A stretch of DNA of 64,000 bases from Parus major (taxonomy: Eukaryota; Chordata; Aves; Passeriformes; Paridae), in assembly GCF_001522545.3 (NCBI RefSeq), contig NC_031773.1:42019494-42083493 (forward strand). Reading direction: 5' to 3'. This document shows, one piece after another, positions 1 to 12,300 of this stretch (positions are counted from its first letter, which is position 1; each line of letters begins with the position of its first letter). The notes beneath the pieces were generated by a model. That model worked only from the letters and a program-made list of their open reading frames with translations. It was not told where the DNA came from and searched no databases. A program made the translations under genes and the position numbers.

Positions 1-1651
1 AAAAGGAGAGAGAAAACCTAATGTGTTACTGTTTCATTCTTTCATCATCAGTGTTTAAATTATATTTCATGTTTAGTGGATAATCATCAAACTGTACCTG
101 TAGTACATTCTGAGTTGTTTTCCCTGTTGGAAGAAAAATACTAGGGACTTTTGATGACAATTTTCAGAAAGGGCTGGTGTTTCTGGGTCCCAAATTTGAG
201 ACCCTTTCATTAAGAGCTGTTCATATTGATACTGTGAGTAGAGTTTATGCACTAAAGAATCAGCAGGATAGTAACAGTAAGAAAATCACTTACTCTGAAT
301 CTAGGAAAAGTAAAGATCAGACAGTGCCTTTTGCTTAAACCTTAAAACATCCACTCATCTCCAAAGTAAGGCAGGACAGCACTGCTCAAAACAATGAAAA
401 TCCAGCCCAAGCTTGCTCTAAGTACCTGTCACCCCTCTGTCGTTGTCATTACATGTTCAGTTGCTGGAGGCACAGAGCAGATATGCTTTTAAACAAGGGA
501 GCAGCTACCCCTCACAGCCCTGCCTCAGCCATTTGTCCCTCATTAGTGGCATAAGACAAGGCAATTGTAAAAACAGAGCTGGGTTCTGCTAGAAAGGTAA
601 GAATACCCTAAAAAAGCTTGTTCAGATTGTTTTATGGCAGCAAAGCAGGCTTTGAAACCATTTGCATTACAAAGAGTGAAAGTTTATTGTAAAACCAGTT
701 ATTGTTTCTGAGCCAGTGGGGAGTATCTAAACAAGGAGAGAAGAGCTGGAGCCAGATGGAGGAGGCAGTTGCTTACTACCCTGTTGCCTTCCTGGCATCT
801 TAGGCAACCCAAAGATCAGATATTTGCTGGGAAGAGGAGGTCCTCAAATCTTCAGGATTTATTTAGTTTCCACTTCTGCTCACCCTGGTGCTGAGCACAG
901 GCTGCAAGGAAAGGAGAGCACTATGGAAATATGAGGAGGAATGTAGAAGTATTTAATTTCCTCCCCAGATGCATTTTCATCTACAGTATCACACGTAACT
1001 TCATCCTCCCACATGATTCTGACTTCAGTTCTAGGTGGAGCTTCTGGAGGTGAGGAAATACTGAGAAAGTGTTGAAAGACAGAAAGTAGTGTTTACACCA
1101 TGTATGTCCTGAGGGAACTGAGTTCATCTTCTCATGGCTGTAAAACTTGGGTGCACATCACTGTGCTGTGTGGCACATACACCATAGGACCGTATGGACA
1201 TTGTTTTGCTGGAGGACTGATTCTTTCCACTGATTCAGGTCAAGAGAGAGAACACATCCTCTTGGGAAGAAGCTCCAAAAAGAATGTAAAAAGTAATCTT
1301 GTGTAATGCACAGAGAAAGGGCATTTAAAGCCTGTTGTACATGTAGTGCCCCTAATGTGAATGACCAAATCTCCGGAGCAAATCAGCCAGTCCATGATGC
1401 CTTCTGTACTTCCAGCCTGAGACAGATCCTGGATGATCAGAGAACCCAAATACAGCCAGTTGTCCCACTGATAGGAACAGATCAGCCTTACATACAACTA
1501 TAGGTGTACAAGTGCATTCTTGTAACAGGAGAATGTTATTTATTCAGAAGCTGATGTCCACAAATGAGCGCTGACTGATCCAAGTAAAAAACTGCTATTT
1601 GCAAGTTTGAATAATTGCCACATACTTCTGCTGAGAGGACACATGATGAAT

Positions 1652-1688
1652 AAAATTACTTCTTATTCCAGCAAAATTACTTCTTATT
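1652..1688. repeat. 21-bp tandem duplication
   Basis: The 16-mer AAAATTACTTCTTATT occurs at 1652-1667 and again, identical, at 1673-1688, separated by CCAGC. This looks like a small slippage duplication with no evident function. Confidence 0.85.
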
Positions 1689-2517
1689 GCTGCTTCCAAA
1701 CAAGCTGAAAGGACGTTATTAGTGCAACAAGCAACAACTTCAGCTCCAGATCGGATACAGAGAAACCAACTCTGTGATGAAACACAGGAAAACCTGTATA
1801 ACTGCATACACTGCACAAAGTAAATTAAGAATTTGTACCTCATTCACATAATGCAGTTGCTCATAGTAGGAAGCAGACAACAATACAGTATTCACTGAAG
1901 CTTTAGGAAGACATCATTTTCACTCTGCTTACAACAGACAGTTGCTATCAATGGCCTGAAGGAAATTGTAGGTGTTAGCAAGTCTCACCATTGTGGATTG
2001 AACTGCCAGTTTTGTGTCATAGTAAGGTTGTACATGCTTGCCTGCACATCTAAATGTCAAACTCCTTACATGCATTGCAACTCAACTGGGTCATGGTAAT
2101 GAGATATTCAGAAGTGTGTCTTTAGATATTCTTTCAGCCAAAGCAGCTTTAATCTAAGTCTTTCCTCAGCTGCATTCTCAGTAACAATATATCTGTACTT
2201 CCCTCTTACCCTCAGAGTTGTCAGAGCTCTGGGTTGATGGTCTGAGATAAAATGTGTACACACACATTTACATGCAAAACAATACCAGCTCTTATTTCAT
2301 GAATGTCAGAGCATTTATTGGGAAATTTCTTTGAGTTGCTTATTTCCAGCCTGAGCTTTGTGGAGGCGTCTCACAGTGTGACTTGGGGTGAGTGAGTGAT
2401 ACTGCATGAAACAAATATATGCCCAGGTCATTGGTATATTTGCAGACACCAACATGCCCATGCCCCAAATGAAAGAACTTATTCTAAGTTCTATCTCTAG
2501 TTACATAGACATTTTTA

Positions 2518-2571
2518 ATTCTCTTTCACCTGAATTTAGGTGGCATTCTCTTTCACTTGAAGTTAGGTTGT
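2518..2571. repeat. 27-bp tandem duplication, two copies
   Basis: Units 2518-2544 and 2545-2571 both begin ATTCTCTTTCAC and differ at 4 of 27 positions by direct comparison (about 85% identity). The unit is a multiple of three, so the overlapping small open frame stays open through both copies. That frame has no recognisable product. Confidence 0.85.
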
Positions 2572-3801
2572 ACCAAAGTAAAAGCTGTATCCATGATGAA
2601 ATTTATTTCAGAAATAAAGCATGTGACTACTTTCATGACATGCTATTATTTTGTATGATCTTTAAGTTACTGAATGATTTTTCAGGAATTTAAACATTCA
2701 TACAGTATTTGCCAAAATTATTTTCATATTGTTTTATCTCTCTAACATCCAGTACATAAAGTAATTTCTGACCTATACAAATGGCATATAGAAATATTCT
2801 TTCCTGCCGTTTCCAAAGTTTAATCCAACAATCAAAGATGACAACAGCACAGATAAGCACAAATGTCAGCCAGCTGAGCACCAGCACAGACATGTCTCAT
2901 GGAGAAGGTGGTAACCCTTTTTTATGGAAGAAAGGCTGATGTAGAGTAATGTTTGCTTTCAAATATATGTGTTCTTAAGAATTTCATATTGCTCAATATA
3001 AAACAAAATAAAACAACTGCTGCTAACATGAAGACAAGCTTCAAGTGACCCTTTGTTTTTCTAGGTCACAGTTTGCTATCTTGACATAACACATACACAC
3101 ATATCTGCTCTCACACACGGAGGTAAACTTTCTAAATGCTAGCAGATTTTCTAAGTGCTCAAATGTTGTTGTTACAAAGACTGTTTTCTAAGACAGAAGG
3201 AATATTTCAAGACAAATGTAATGATTTTTCTTAAACTACTCTGAAATTTTCTCCTCAGAGGCCAAGCACAGGGAAAACATGGAAAGAGAAAAAATAAGGA
3301 CTGTTCTTTGGGAAGGGGTGGCTGGCTTCCAAGGGCATAAAGGAATACATGTCAGAGCAGCTGCAAATGCTTGAACAGGGATTCAAACACATCAACCACA
3401 GCCCTCATGGTGATTAAGGAATAAGTTAACTCTGTAGAAAGATCTATTATTTATAATGTGCCGTACTCAGCACTGTACAGCAAGGAGAGAAGCACCAACT
3501 CAGCTCCTTTTCTCAACTCTGACATTTATCAGTAGCTCTTGGATCGTTCCAAGCACACACTGCACTTGAGGCTTAAACACCTGGTTATACCAGCTTTCTT
3601 AATCATGCACTTTAAATGTATTCCTCCTCTGATTTTATACTTTCAAACCAGTTCAGCTATCACCTGATTGCAGTTTATGCACAACCCTAATCAACATATT
3701 ACAGCTTGGGAGCTGCTGTGCCATGTCATTCCATTTAAAGGAAATGAGTTGTTCCTGTAATGCATCAATTGCCTCATCACACAACAAAGTTAAACTCTTG
3801 G

Positions 3802-3810
3802 GAAAAAAAG

Positions 3811-3846
<36 letters not shown>

Positions 3847-3860
3847 AAAAGAAGAATAGG
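3802..3860. repeat. Poly-A tract
   Basis: A run of 34 A at 3811-3844 is flanked by A-rich sequence interrupted by single G bases. No recognisable retroposon body precedes it on the plus strand, so this is more simply an A-rich microsatellite than the tail of a retrocopy. The poly-phenylalanine open frames on the minus strand here are artefacts of this tract. Confidence 0.95.
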
Positions 3861-6800
3861 AAATAAAAAAAGAGCAAATATTAAAGACTTTTTGAACTGT
3901 GCAGCCATATGAAGTTAAACCTTTCCCACCCCTTGTATAATGCTGCTCACTTTGTGCCTCTGGAAACCTGTCAAGGTTGTGCATCCCACTGCCTGGAATC
4001 CCTGGGTTGGTGAGACAGGATCTTGAAGCCACTGACATTGGCTTTCAATACGGTCCTTATTTCCAAGCAAATATTCTGCAAGCGTGTGATTTTTTGGCAC
4101 TGCCTTAACTATTGTGGCATTGCCCTGAAGGACAGACTAACCCAGTTTATAATCAGTGTATTTAATAGTGCAGAGCTCTATAGCTTGTCTAGTAGGACTT
4201 TAACCATGGCTTTGTAAATGATTTCAAAATCAAGTTGCAAACCAAAGGGAATTTATTCATTGGCTATTATTTTAGTAATAATTTGAAGGTTGCTTTGAAG
4301 GGTTGTGGGTTTTTTTTTTGTGAAGTATGCGTGCTTATTTAACTGTAAGCATATTTGTGAAGGCATCAGATTTAATTTTTGGTTTTGAGTTAGAACTTAA
4401 GTTCCTGTTTAAATAAAGATTTTTATATTGAGCTTGCCTAAGATATGTACAGCCATACAGAAACCCCATGTACCATGGTCAGTTCATAAGTGCTGTTTGA
4501 GAGGGAGGTTATTTCCACTTCTGTAGTCTATGTCCGGTGCATTTGTTGTGTTTTATGTCAATGGCAATATAAAAAGAAGGGAGATTCCAATGTTTAATGT
4601 CAAATACTTAGTAGTGTTCTAAGTAAAATTTGGTTTTAGTTTGTGTACTCATAATGGAACATGCTTTAAATACATCTGTTACTATGTCAGGGTTTAAACA
4701 CAGTAAGAAAAATCACTGTTTTCAGGAAGAAACTAGCCCTGAAATTATTCAACATGGACAAAAATTAACCAAACAGTTCAAAGGGTTTCATAACAAAACC
4801 AAAACCATGCCCATTTTTATTCTATAGTCATTTTTTGTTCTGGGCATGCTGTAAGGTCTATATACTTCTTTCAAAGATTCCACACTGGATTTTTTTCTGT
4901 GTTTCTTGTCAGCCATTGCATAACCAAATGATGGGAAAACTGTGGTTTTACAGTTTACACAAAATCCAGTGACTTTGAAAAATTATGAGACCTAGGCTCC
5001 AAGAATTGGCCCAGGGTCAGTCTCCAAGTACAGAGTATTAAAGATCAGCATACTACTTCTTGCTGAATACAAATTTCCCTCCCTTCCTTTTCCTGGTGAA
5101 TGACAGATAGAAAGTGATTTTGGATAGAAAGTTAAAGCCATCATATATCATGTTTGTCACAGTAATCTTTTTTTCCAACCATTTTTCTCTGGTGGTAATG
5201 CTGTTCCAATTCCCACAATAATTCTGCATTTTTATGTTACTTCTGGAGCATGGACAATGAGCTAACCCCAAAGAACATGAAAGTAAAATTTTGTGCATGT
5301 ACATCACTCTCTATTTTTGGTCACTGGTATTTTTTAAAACAGAAAAAAATAATTTTGTTAGCATATTCATCTACAAAAACACAAGAATGAAACCGTTCTT
5401 TAGATTACATAAAATGAAAAAAATGTATTAAATTGTCCCAATGTATGCAATCCTGTGTTGTGTATGCAAGGTACAAACCAAATGTTGTTCTTAACTGTTC
5501 TTTGAATGGGACTCCCAAGGACTGTTGGAAAACTACAGAAAGATACTAGAAATCCAGAATGGATGAGGCAAGTAAATCAAGGGAAAGTAGGTTAATAGGT
5601 TTTTTCCTTGTAGACTGTCCTCTGATTAACTAACATAGAACTTTGATGTGATTATATTGGCCTAAGTATGGTCCTGAAAATTGAAAGTGCTCCTCTTTCT
5701 AAGTGAGCACAGAGACTTTGCCTCTTTCTGCAAACACAGCCATGTGGCAATTGCAGTATCAGAGCTCTGAGGATCCAATACTTGGTAATGGTTATGGAGA
5801 CAGTAAATAAGATGAGAATTTGTTTACCCAGTATATTTGGATTTTTAAGGAGGAACCAAGAGACAGGTGTCTGGACCAGGACAACAGCAATAAGTGGCTC
5901 ACCATCTGACAAAGCTGATCACACCAGCACAGCCCCACTCAGGTCAGCCAAAACTTCATAAAATCCTAATTTTGCCTCATCAGCAAGATACTATTTATGT
6001 CAGGACACAGACAGCAGGAAGGTGGTACACAATGAATCAAAGGTGAGGACATATGAGAGGAAGTGTTTAGTCAGTCCTGCTTCTTGAAGTTAAGATTATC
6101 TGAAGTCATGCATTTTCAGTTGTTTATAGATGCATATTACTATTTAGTTCAAATATTTACTAGACCCCATCAAATAATCAAGCAATTTAAAATTGTTGCT
6201 GTTGTTTTCTGTTTCTAAAGCTGATTACAGGGGACAGATATTGTTTGTTAATCTTTCCCATTCCTTGATTATACATTTAGAATATATACTCCTGTATCTC
6301 TTTTCAGAGCACAGATGCTGAAACCACAGGATGTCATTTTAATCCTCATTTACTGTCACAGCTATGGATCCAACTGCTTTTATTCCAGGCAAAGCACAGC
6401 CAACTGCAATATGTCTACTTGGGGTAGCTGTCATCTAAGCAAATATTGTTTTAACCCATGCACAAAATAAATCCCTCTCCTCTAGATATTAAGATGACAG
6501 TCTCTTATCACCTTACATGGTGGAAAAGGTAAGGGGCAGATTAGGAAAAAGGTGGCTTAGTCAAGTTTTGGTAGCAGACCACAAAATGTGGATCTTATGT
6601 GACTTGAATGGAGCCAGACTTTGACCCTGGCCAGCAGGGAAACACAGCTATTGCCAGAGTTGCAAATGACACTAGCACTTTGACTGTGAACTGTGACTAG
6701 AGAAAATAAAATAATAAAAGATAGAAAGCTCCTGAATTTGACAGACAGTTTCAGCTTTCAAGCTGCAGTAAGACTCAAGTGTGCTGAAACAACATCTTTA

Positions 6801-7249
6801 TGTAGTTGATAGAGAGCAACTTGTATGATGGCAAGTGAGAATGCAAGCACATTTAAAGCATTTGCTTCGGTTTGGAAAGAAAACCTAAAGAACATACTTC
6901 TTGGGTTTAAGCCTTTAAATAAAATATTTATGACACATGGCTGCAAATGGATAGCATATTTAAAAATATTTCTTAAAATAACAAGAGGGAAGCAGCAGTT
7001 CAATTTACTGTTCATTAATTAACAGGGCCCTGGAAATAAAAGTGTTTGCCAACAAATAATTAAAAAAATATAAGCTAAACTCTTTTTTGGAGCTTCAAGT
7101 ATTTCTTTGGTCTAAAACTATCTGATTAAAGAGATGAAAAGCTGTACTAGAGCTAAATCCCAGCTTTATTAGAGCTATCCCAGCTAAAATTTCAAGAACC
7201 ACAGAAAGAAGAACTCTTTACTCTGTTGAGCACTGGTGGATGTCTATCA
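3861..7249. other. Unique non-coding sequence, no gene recognised
   Basis: AT-rich, stop-dense in all frames, without recognisable interspersed repeats. An imperfect local direct repeat (TAGAGCTA followed by TCCCAGCT, twice) lies at about 7148-7188. Nothing else is supported. Confidence 0.65.
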
Positions 7250-8070
7250 GCCAGCAGCACGTGTGAGATCTTTCTGCTCCTACAGGTGTTCACAGAGTAT
7301 TTTCCCCACAACAGCTGTCTGAAAGGGCTGAAAGCACCCCAAACCTCCTGTGAGCCCGTATTTCTGCATAAACAGAAGCTGCACCCATGAGCATACCGGG
7401 CAGGTGCACACCTGCCCGCACACACCGCGGTGCTTGGCACTTGTTTGGTTCATCACCACAAACCGGCTCACGATGGTGGGAGCTGGGGAAGCACCAGCTG
7501 AGCTCCCCAAACAAGGGGCTCCTTTCTGTGCAGTCTGCCAGGCAACAGAGCTGGCAGCTGCCACTTCAAGGGCAGTAGCCCTGTGCAAACACCCGGTTAC
7601 AAGCACCACATACCCTGGGCATTAGTCACAGTGTGCCGTGGGCTAGCATGTGTTCACACAAGCAGCATAAAAGTCAACAAATGCATAAAAACCCTGCCCC
7701 TTGGTCTCAAGTGAATGTATTCCAGCAGGAAGATCCATTTGCCATGGGAGAGGAGGGACTGCAGGACGGCTGCCAAGCTCTGTCTGGCCTTCCAGGGTGG
7801 CACTAGCTGCCATTGCCAAACTCTCCCTTGCTGAGCAGACCTGCGGAAAGGCTGCTCCTGAAACTGCCCATGCCCTCCAGCTCCAACCCAGCCCTGAGCC
7901 CTTTGGGGTACAGTTGTGGACCACACACAGAGCACTGCCTCAAGACATTCCCAAGGACCAAGCCAAAGGAGAAAAGGGATGTTTCTGCTCAATTTTCCGC
8001 TCTCTGTTCATTGTGCAGAGGCAGCATGGTAAGCTTGCTCCATGAAATCGCCACCTACACCCTGAACCTT
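7250..8070. other. GC- and CpG-richer block with overlapping open frames
   Basis: This block of about 800 bp is visibly richer in G+C than its surroundings and holds about a dozen CpG dinucleotides, which are rare elsewhere in the window. Several open frames of 75-125 codons overlap on both strands. Simultaneous openness of many frames is expected from reduced stop-codon density and argues against any one being a gene. It is too weak to be called a CpG-island promoter. It could be an old GC-rich repeat or a regulatory segment. Confidence 0.4.
7398..7417. repeat. Inverted repeat with paired E2-box motifs
   Basis: Arms GGGCAGGTG (7398-7406) and CACCTGCCC (7409-7417) are perfect inverted copies around the two bases CA. 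Each arm contains a CAGGTG/CACCTG word, the E-box class bound by ZEB and Snail family repressors and some bHLH factors. It lies inside the GC-richer block. Binding is inference only. Confidence 0.7.
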
Positions 8071-8962
8071 TCTCCTTACTTCCTCTCAGTCCCACAGGCA
8101 TTGCTCTCTACCCTTTCCATTGTGGACCACTTAACATTTCATGGACCAATCCACAGCAAAAAAAGTAACTTGAATTTCTTATAAGGTTGATGCAGTCCCC
8201 CAAATTTACTTCTTCCACTGTGAATCAACCATCACTGAAGGCCTTGGAACAAAAAGTGCCCAAGAGATATTTTGCAATCTTCTATTGGTGCAGGGTATTT
8301 CCCAGATAAGATTTCTCCTGAGGAAAAAAAGGTACAAGCCAGGAACATAAATTAATTCACAACAGACAATTTATTAAGGCAACAACAAGCCATTGGAACC
8401 CTTTCATGAGCCTCCATGACTCGTGTCTAAACAGGCTGATAAAGTGATTCATCCTGCAGGAGAGTTGTCTAAATATGCTGCTGCTATCACACTTCCTGCC
8501 CCAGAAGAGCCACTCCAATGGCCTTTCTCATCCTAAGAGACACCAGTCATCCAGACAAGGGGCAATACAAGTTCCTTCACACTTGCAAGCTTGACAGTAA
8601 GCAGACTGACACTACAATGCAGATGGATAAAACCAAATCAAAAGGATGCCCTTTACAACTGCTCTAGGTGATGGCAGGGGGAGGAGAAGGAGGGCAGAGG
8701 TAACTGGGCTCACTCCTGTGCTTTTATTTGAATGAGCCTTTTGTCTTTACACTTCACAGTTCCCTGTGAAATCATTCCACACAAACTTAGGGCATCATCC
8801 AACAGATTTTATTTGGTCATGGAGACATTTAATAATTAGTAGCAATACCACAGCTGGGTATATCTGTATCTATACAGAATCTATAGCTAAAACATGAATG
8901 CTTTTGACATATGTATTATTTTCAAGAGGTGGAAAGATGATACCTATTTTATCTCTGTTGTA
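8071..8962. other. Unique non-coding sequence, no gene recognised
   Basis: No open frame of note and no recognised repeat. The open frame starting at 8894 that appears to run on is produced only by unknown bases in the gap. Confidence 0.65.
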
Positions 8963-8991
8963 GAGGAAAAGAGAAAAAGGAAAAGAAAAAG
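8963..8991. repeat. Purine-only tract at gap edge
   Basis: An uninterrupted run of A and G, of the pattern GAGGAAAAGAGAAAAAGG and similar, ends exactly where the unknown bases begin. A polypurine microsatellite is a typical reason for assembly failure, so the gap probably hides more simple repeat. Confidence 0.85.
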
Positions 8992-9341
8992 NNNNNNNNN
9001 NNNNNNNNNNNNNNNNNNNNNNNNNNNNNNNNNNNNNNNNNNNNNNNNNNNNNNNNNNNNNNNNNNNNNNNNNNNNNNNNNNNNNNNNNNNNNNNNNNNN
9101 NNNNNNNNNNNNNNNNNNNNNNNNNNNNNNNNNNNNNNNNNNNNNNNNNNNNNNNNNNNNNNNNNNNNNNNNNNNNNNNNNNNNNNNNNNNNNNNNNNNN
9201 NNNNNNNNNNNNNNNNNNNNNNNNNNNNNNNNNNNNNNNNNNNNNNNNNNNNNNNNNNNNNNNNNNNNNNNNNNNNNNNNNNNNNNNNNNNNNNNNNNNN
9301 NNNNNNNNNNNNNNNNNNNNNNNNNNNNNNNNNNNNNNNNN
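8992..9341. other. Assembly gap (350 N)
   Basis: Three hundred and fifty consecutive unknown bases. The true length may differ. Nothing can be said about its content except that the left edge is a polypurine repeat. Confidence 0.99.
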
Positions 9342-12300
9342 TATAGTTTTAAAATATTCCTCTGTGTTATTCAGGATCAGTTGAGAGACACATTTCCTGT
9401 GGCTTTTCTGAGTATATTACTTTAGAGCAGGAGCAGGGAAGAATGACTGCATGCTGACAGTACCAAAACTCTGTTATTTCAGCATAACATTAATTAATTT
9501 TTTGACCCTTCAGTCTCTCTGACCTAGTTCTGAGAAGCTTATTGTTGTTGTCAGGTCACAACTTGCTTCAAAAAGCCAAGTGTTAACTTCCCACTTACAG
9601 ATTATGCTGGCAGGAATCTGTCTGCTTACGTAGGATATGTCTTTGTCCTTGGTCTGCACTGTTTCTGTAATTCTCTAGTGCAGAAAGAAATTACCTTACA
9701 ACACAACTTATAGATGACATGATGAGTGGAATAAAAATTCATAGCTGATTAGTTCTGCCTTCTTTAGGAGTTAAGGAGAAAACAAACTTTCCCTTTAATG
9801 AACGGATAACAGAAAAAAAAATGTTCTCTGGGAAATAAAGTGACCTATTGCAAAAACAATATACAATGGTGAAGTGCCTGAAAACCCATAGAAATTACAA
9901 GGTTCAGTAAATAGGATGGATAATCAGAGGCCCCTGGAATTCTAATATGCACTGGGTAAGCCTGACCTTATTTGTTAAAGAGACTAAAACAGCACTGAAG
10001 ATGGTAAAAGAAACCCTGTTCAGTCTTGTGGTGTGTTGTGGAAATGGAACCTTTGGCCTGTATGGAATATTATGAAGCAAAAACATGTTTGTAGAGTTTG
10101 CCTTTTAAATGGGAGTACCAATTATAAATACTTGAAGCTTATCTCAGAAGGCAAGAGAGTGAGCAATGCAGGCACAGGTAAAGGCATATGCCAAGTAGCT
10201 GTATTTTAGAGATAACAAATATATTTAATGTTACATACAGTAACAACACCAAAACCACCACCACCCCCCATAAAACCCACATCTAAGAAACATGGTGCCA
10301 GTTAAGCCACTGCTTTCCAGAGGGAACTCTCTGCATTCTCAGATACACCAAGCTCTCTTTAGAAGTGCCTCAATTTGGATCCCAGAAACTGAGGCACTTA
10401 TCTAGTTACAGATGTTATTGAAACACAGACTGTGTTCAGCTCCATGTTTTGCATATGCTTTTTTCTCCTTGCAGGCCAAAGAGAATTTTGCAGATGTGTA
10501 GTTGCAGTGTGATTTGGAAAACTAGATTGTTTCATACAAAACCATTCCCTATTAGAGATGTATCTATCAAAGTCGTGAATGCTACTGATAAGTAAAATAC
10601 AACACTGGTCAGTTTAACTTGTGATTCTATATTCAGGTTTACTTATATCAGTTTTCTGCATCAATTCAAGTAAAACAGTGTTGCCTTTAGGAATTTGTAT
10701 TTCTTCAAGCCTGAAAGTGAAGGAACTGGTATTTTGCAATTACTTCTGAGGAAAATCTAAAAATTAAGCTGCTGTACAGGAGTTGCATAGCAAAATACAA
10801 TTTTGGGTAGCACAAACTAGGAAAAAAGGCCAATGAATTTACCTGAGGTTCAACAGTACATCCCTCTGTAGCATATTAGTCCCACTAAAGAATTTCATGA
10901 GCTCCTTGGACTCAGGAGTGAGATCATACCAGATACAAAGTAAAAGCTGTTGTTCTCTTCTTGAAGGGCAATCTGTTCAGTCACTACTTTGCTTTCAGCT
11001 TCCCTGTGTCTCTTCTTCCTTCTGTGCACAGTTTATCATTGTTAGGCTAAAGTGCAGGTTCTGCTTAACCTGATCTCACTGAGAAACTTGTGCCAAGTCA
11101 GTCCTTTCAGCTTTCATGTCTTTGGCCAAGCTCAGGAGCAGATTGGTTTGCTTCTTTGTCGTCCCCAGGGATTTTGCTTACAATGGAGACCTAAAGATCT
11201 CATTTCTGAGGGGCATCCTTGCTAAGCCAGTTGCTGCCTGACACAGCTGCTACAGGACACCAAGGAAATCACACCATGAAAATAGTACTGCCGCCTCTGG
11301 GTATGTAACATATATATCATCCACGCAGGGTTGCAGGCATGATGGAACGGCACATGGGGGTAATTTTGAAGTCCACCTAGACTGTAAAAACGTGCCCTCT
11401 CCAGAAAGCAGGGCAGATCTGCAGCTGTGTGCCTTGTGGCAGGGTAGGATGGGACAGGCAGAAAACAATAAAATGTAAAAATAATAGCCCTTTTTTTAGA
11501 AAAAATGAACTTTATACCCCATATGGAAGTGGATCATTACACTGCCCTCACTGGGGCCTCTCTCTGCTCTGTTTGTTCTGAAGTCATCTACAGAGAGCAG
11601 GGAAAGGACTGGCTTAGCTAAGTGTGGCATGCTCCAGCTGTCTTGGGAGCATTACTAATCTCATAATAATACCAACTGCAAGGCATCCCTCAGTGTAAGA
11701 GGGTGGGGAGCTAAAGGAGACAAAGGGAAGAAAGATCACTAGCCCAAGATTGAGACAACAAAAGAAGAAATGAAAGAGGATGAAGAGGCAGAAAAACCAC
11801 AAAAGGAGAGAAATAGTAGAAAATGAGAAGTCAGAAAGGGTGCAAAGTTAGGCACAAGAAAACAAACACAATTTTACACCGGATTAAAGAGTTCATGGCA
11901 TGCCAAAGCCTTCCCCCCCCCATCTTTTGGCACCTTTCTGATGACAGTAGGACTAACTACTGTGTCACATCAGTGCTGAGCTGCAAGTAGTCGTCTCACA
12001 CCGACTTTTAATCACTGACACCTCAGATTCAGAATGGCACAGCAAGCACTCTTGCACCAAGAGCTCTGCATATCGTACAGTGGCCATACAAGGATTTAAT
12101 CACCTTCCTCTGGTGAATTTACAGAGCAGCTGCTTTATAAGGCCCCAGTGCTTAAGTATGAATAATGTGGTTTTAGCAATACTGCTCAGGGTTGAGGAAG
12201 ATCACCATGCATGTCCTTAGCCGTGAACACCAGGAGGTGAAAGAACTGTTCTGCTCAACCTTTAATGCAGAGGAGGGTGAATTTTGGAAAGTACAGTGGG

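Larger units (their letters stand above)
1..3790. other. Unique non-coding sequence, no gene recognised
   Basis: AT-rich single-copy-looking DNA. All frames are broken by frequent stops, and the longest open stretches are under 100 codons with no recognisable domain. I see no CR1 tail, no LTR-like TG...CA pair and no tRNA box. Two short tandem duplications inside it are listed separately. Confidence 0.7.

Noticed and set aside
597..604. AAAG|GTAAGA donor-like word
   Set aside because: Upstream acceptor candidates are weak and numerous, and no open or conserved segment is defined. Similar isolated donors occur at 60081 and elsewhere.
3653..4038. Minus-strand frames with long phenylalanine runs
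   Set aside because: They are translations of the poly-A tract at 3811-3844 read from the other strand.
8894..9346. 150-codon open frame running into the gap
   Set aside because: All but about 32 codons consist of unknown bases. The frame exists only because N is not a stop.
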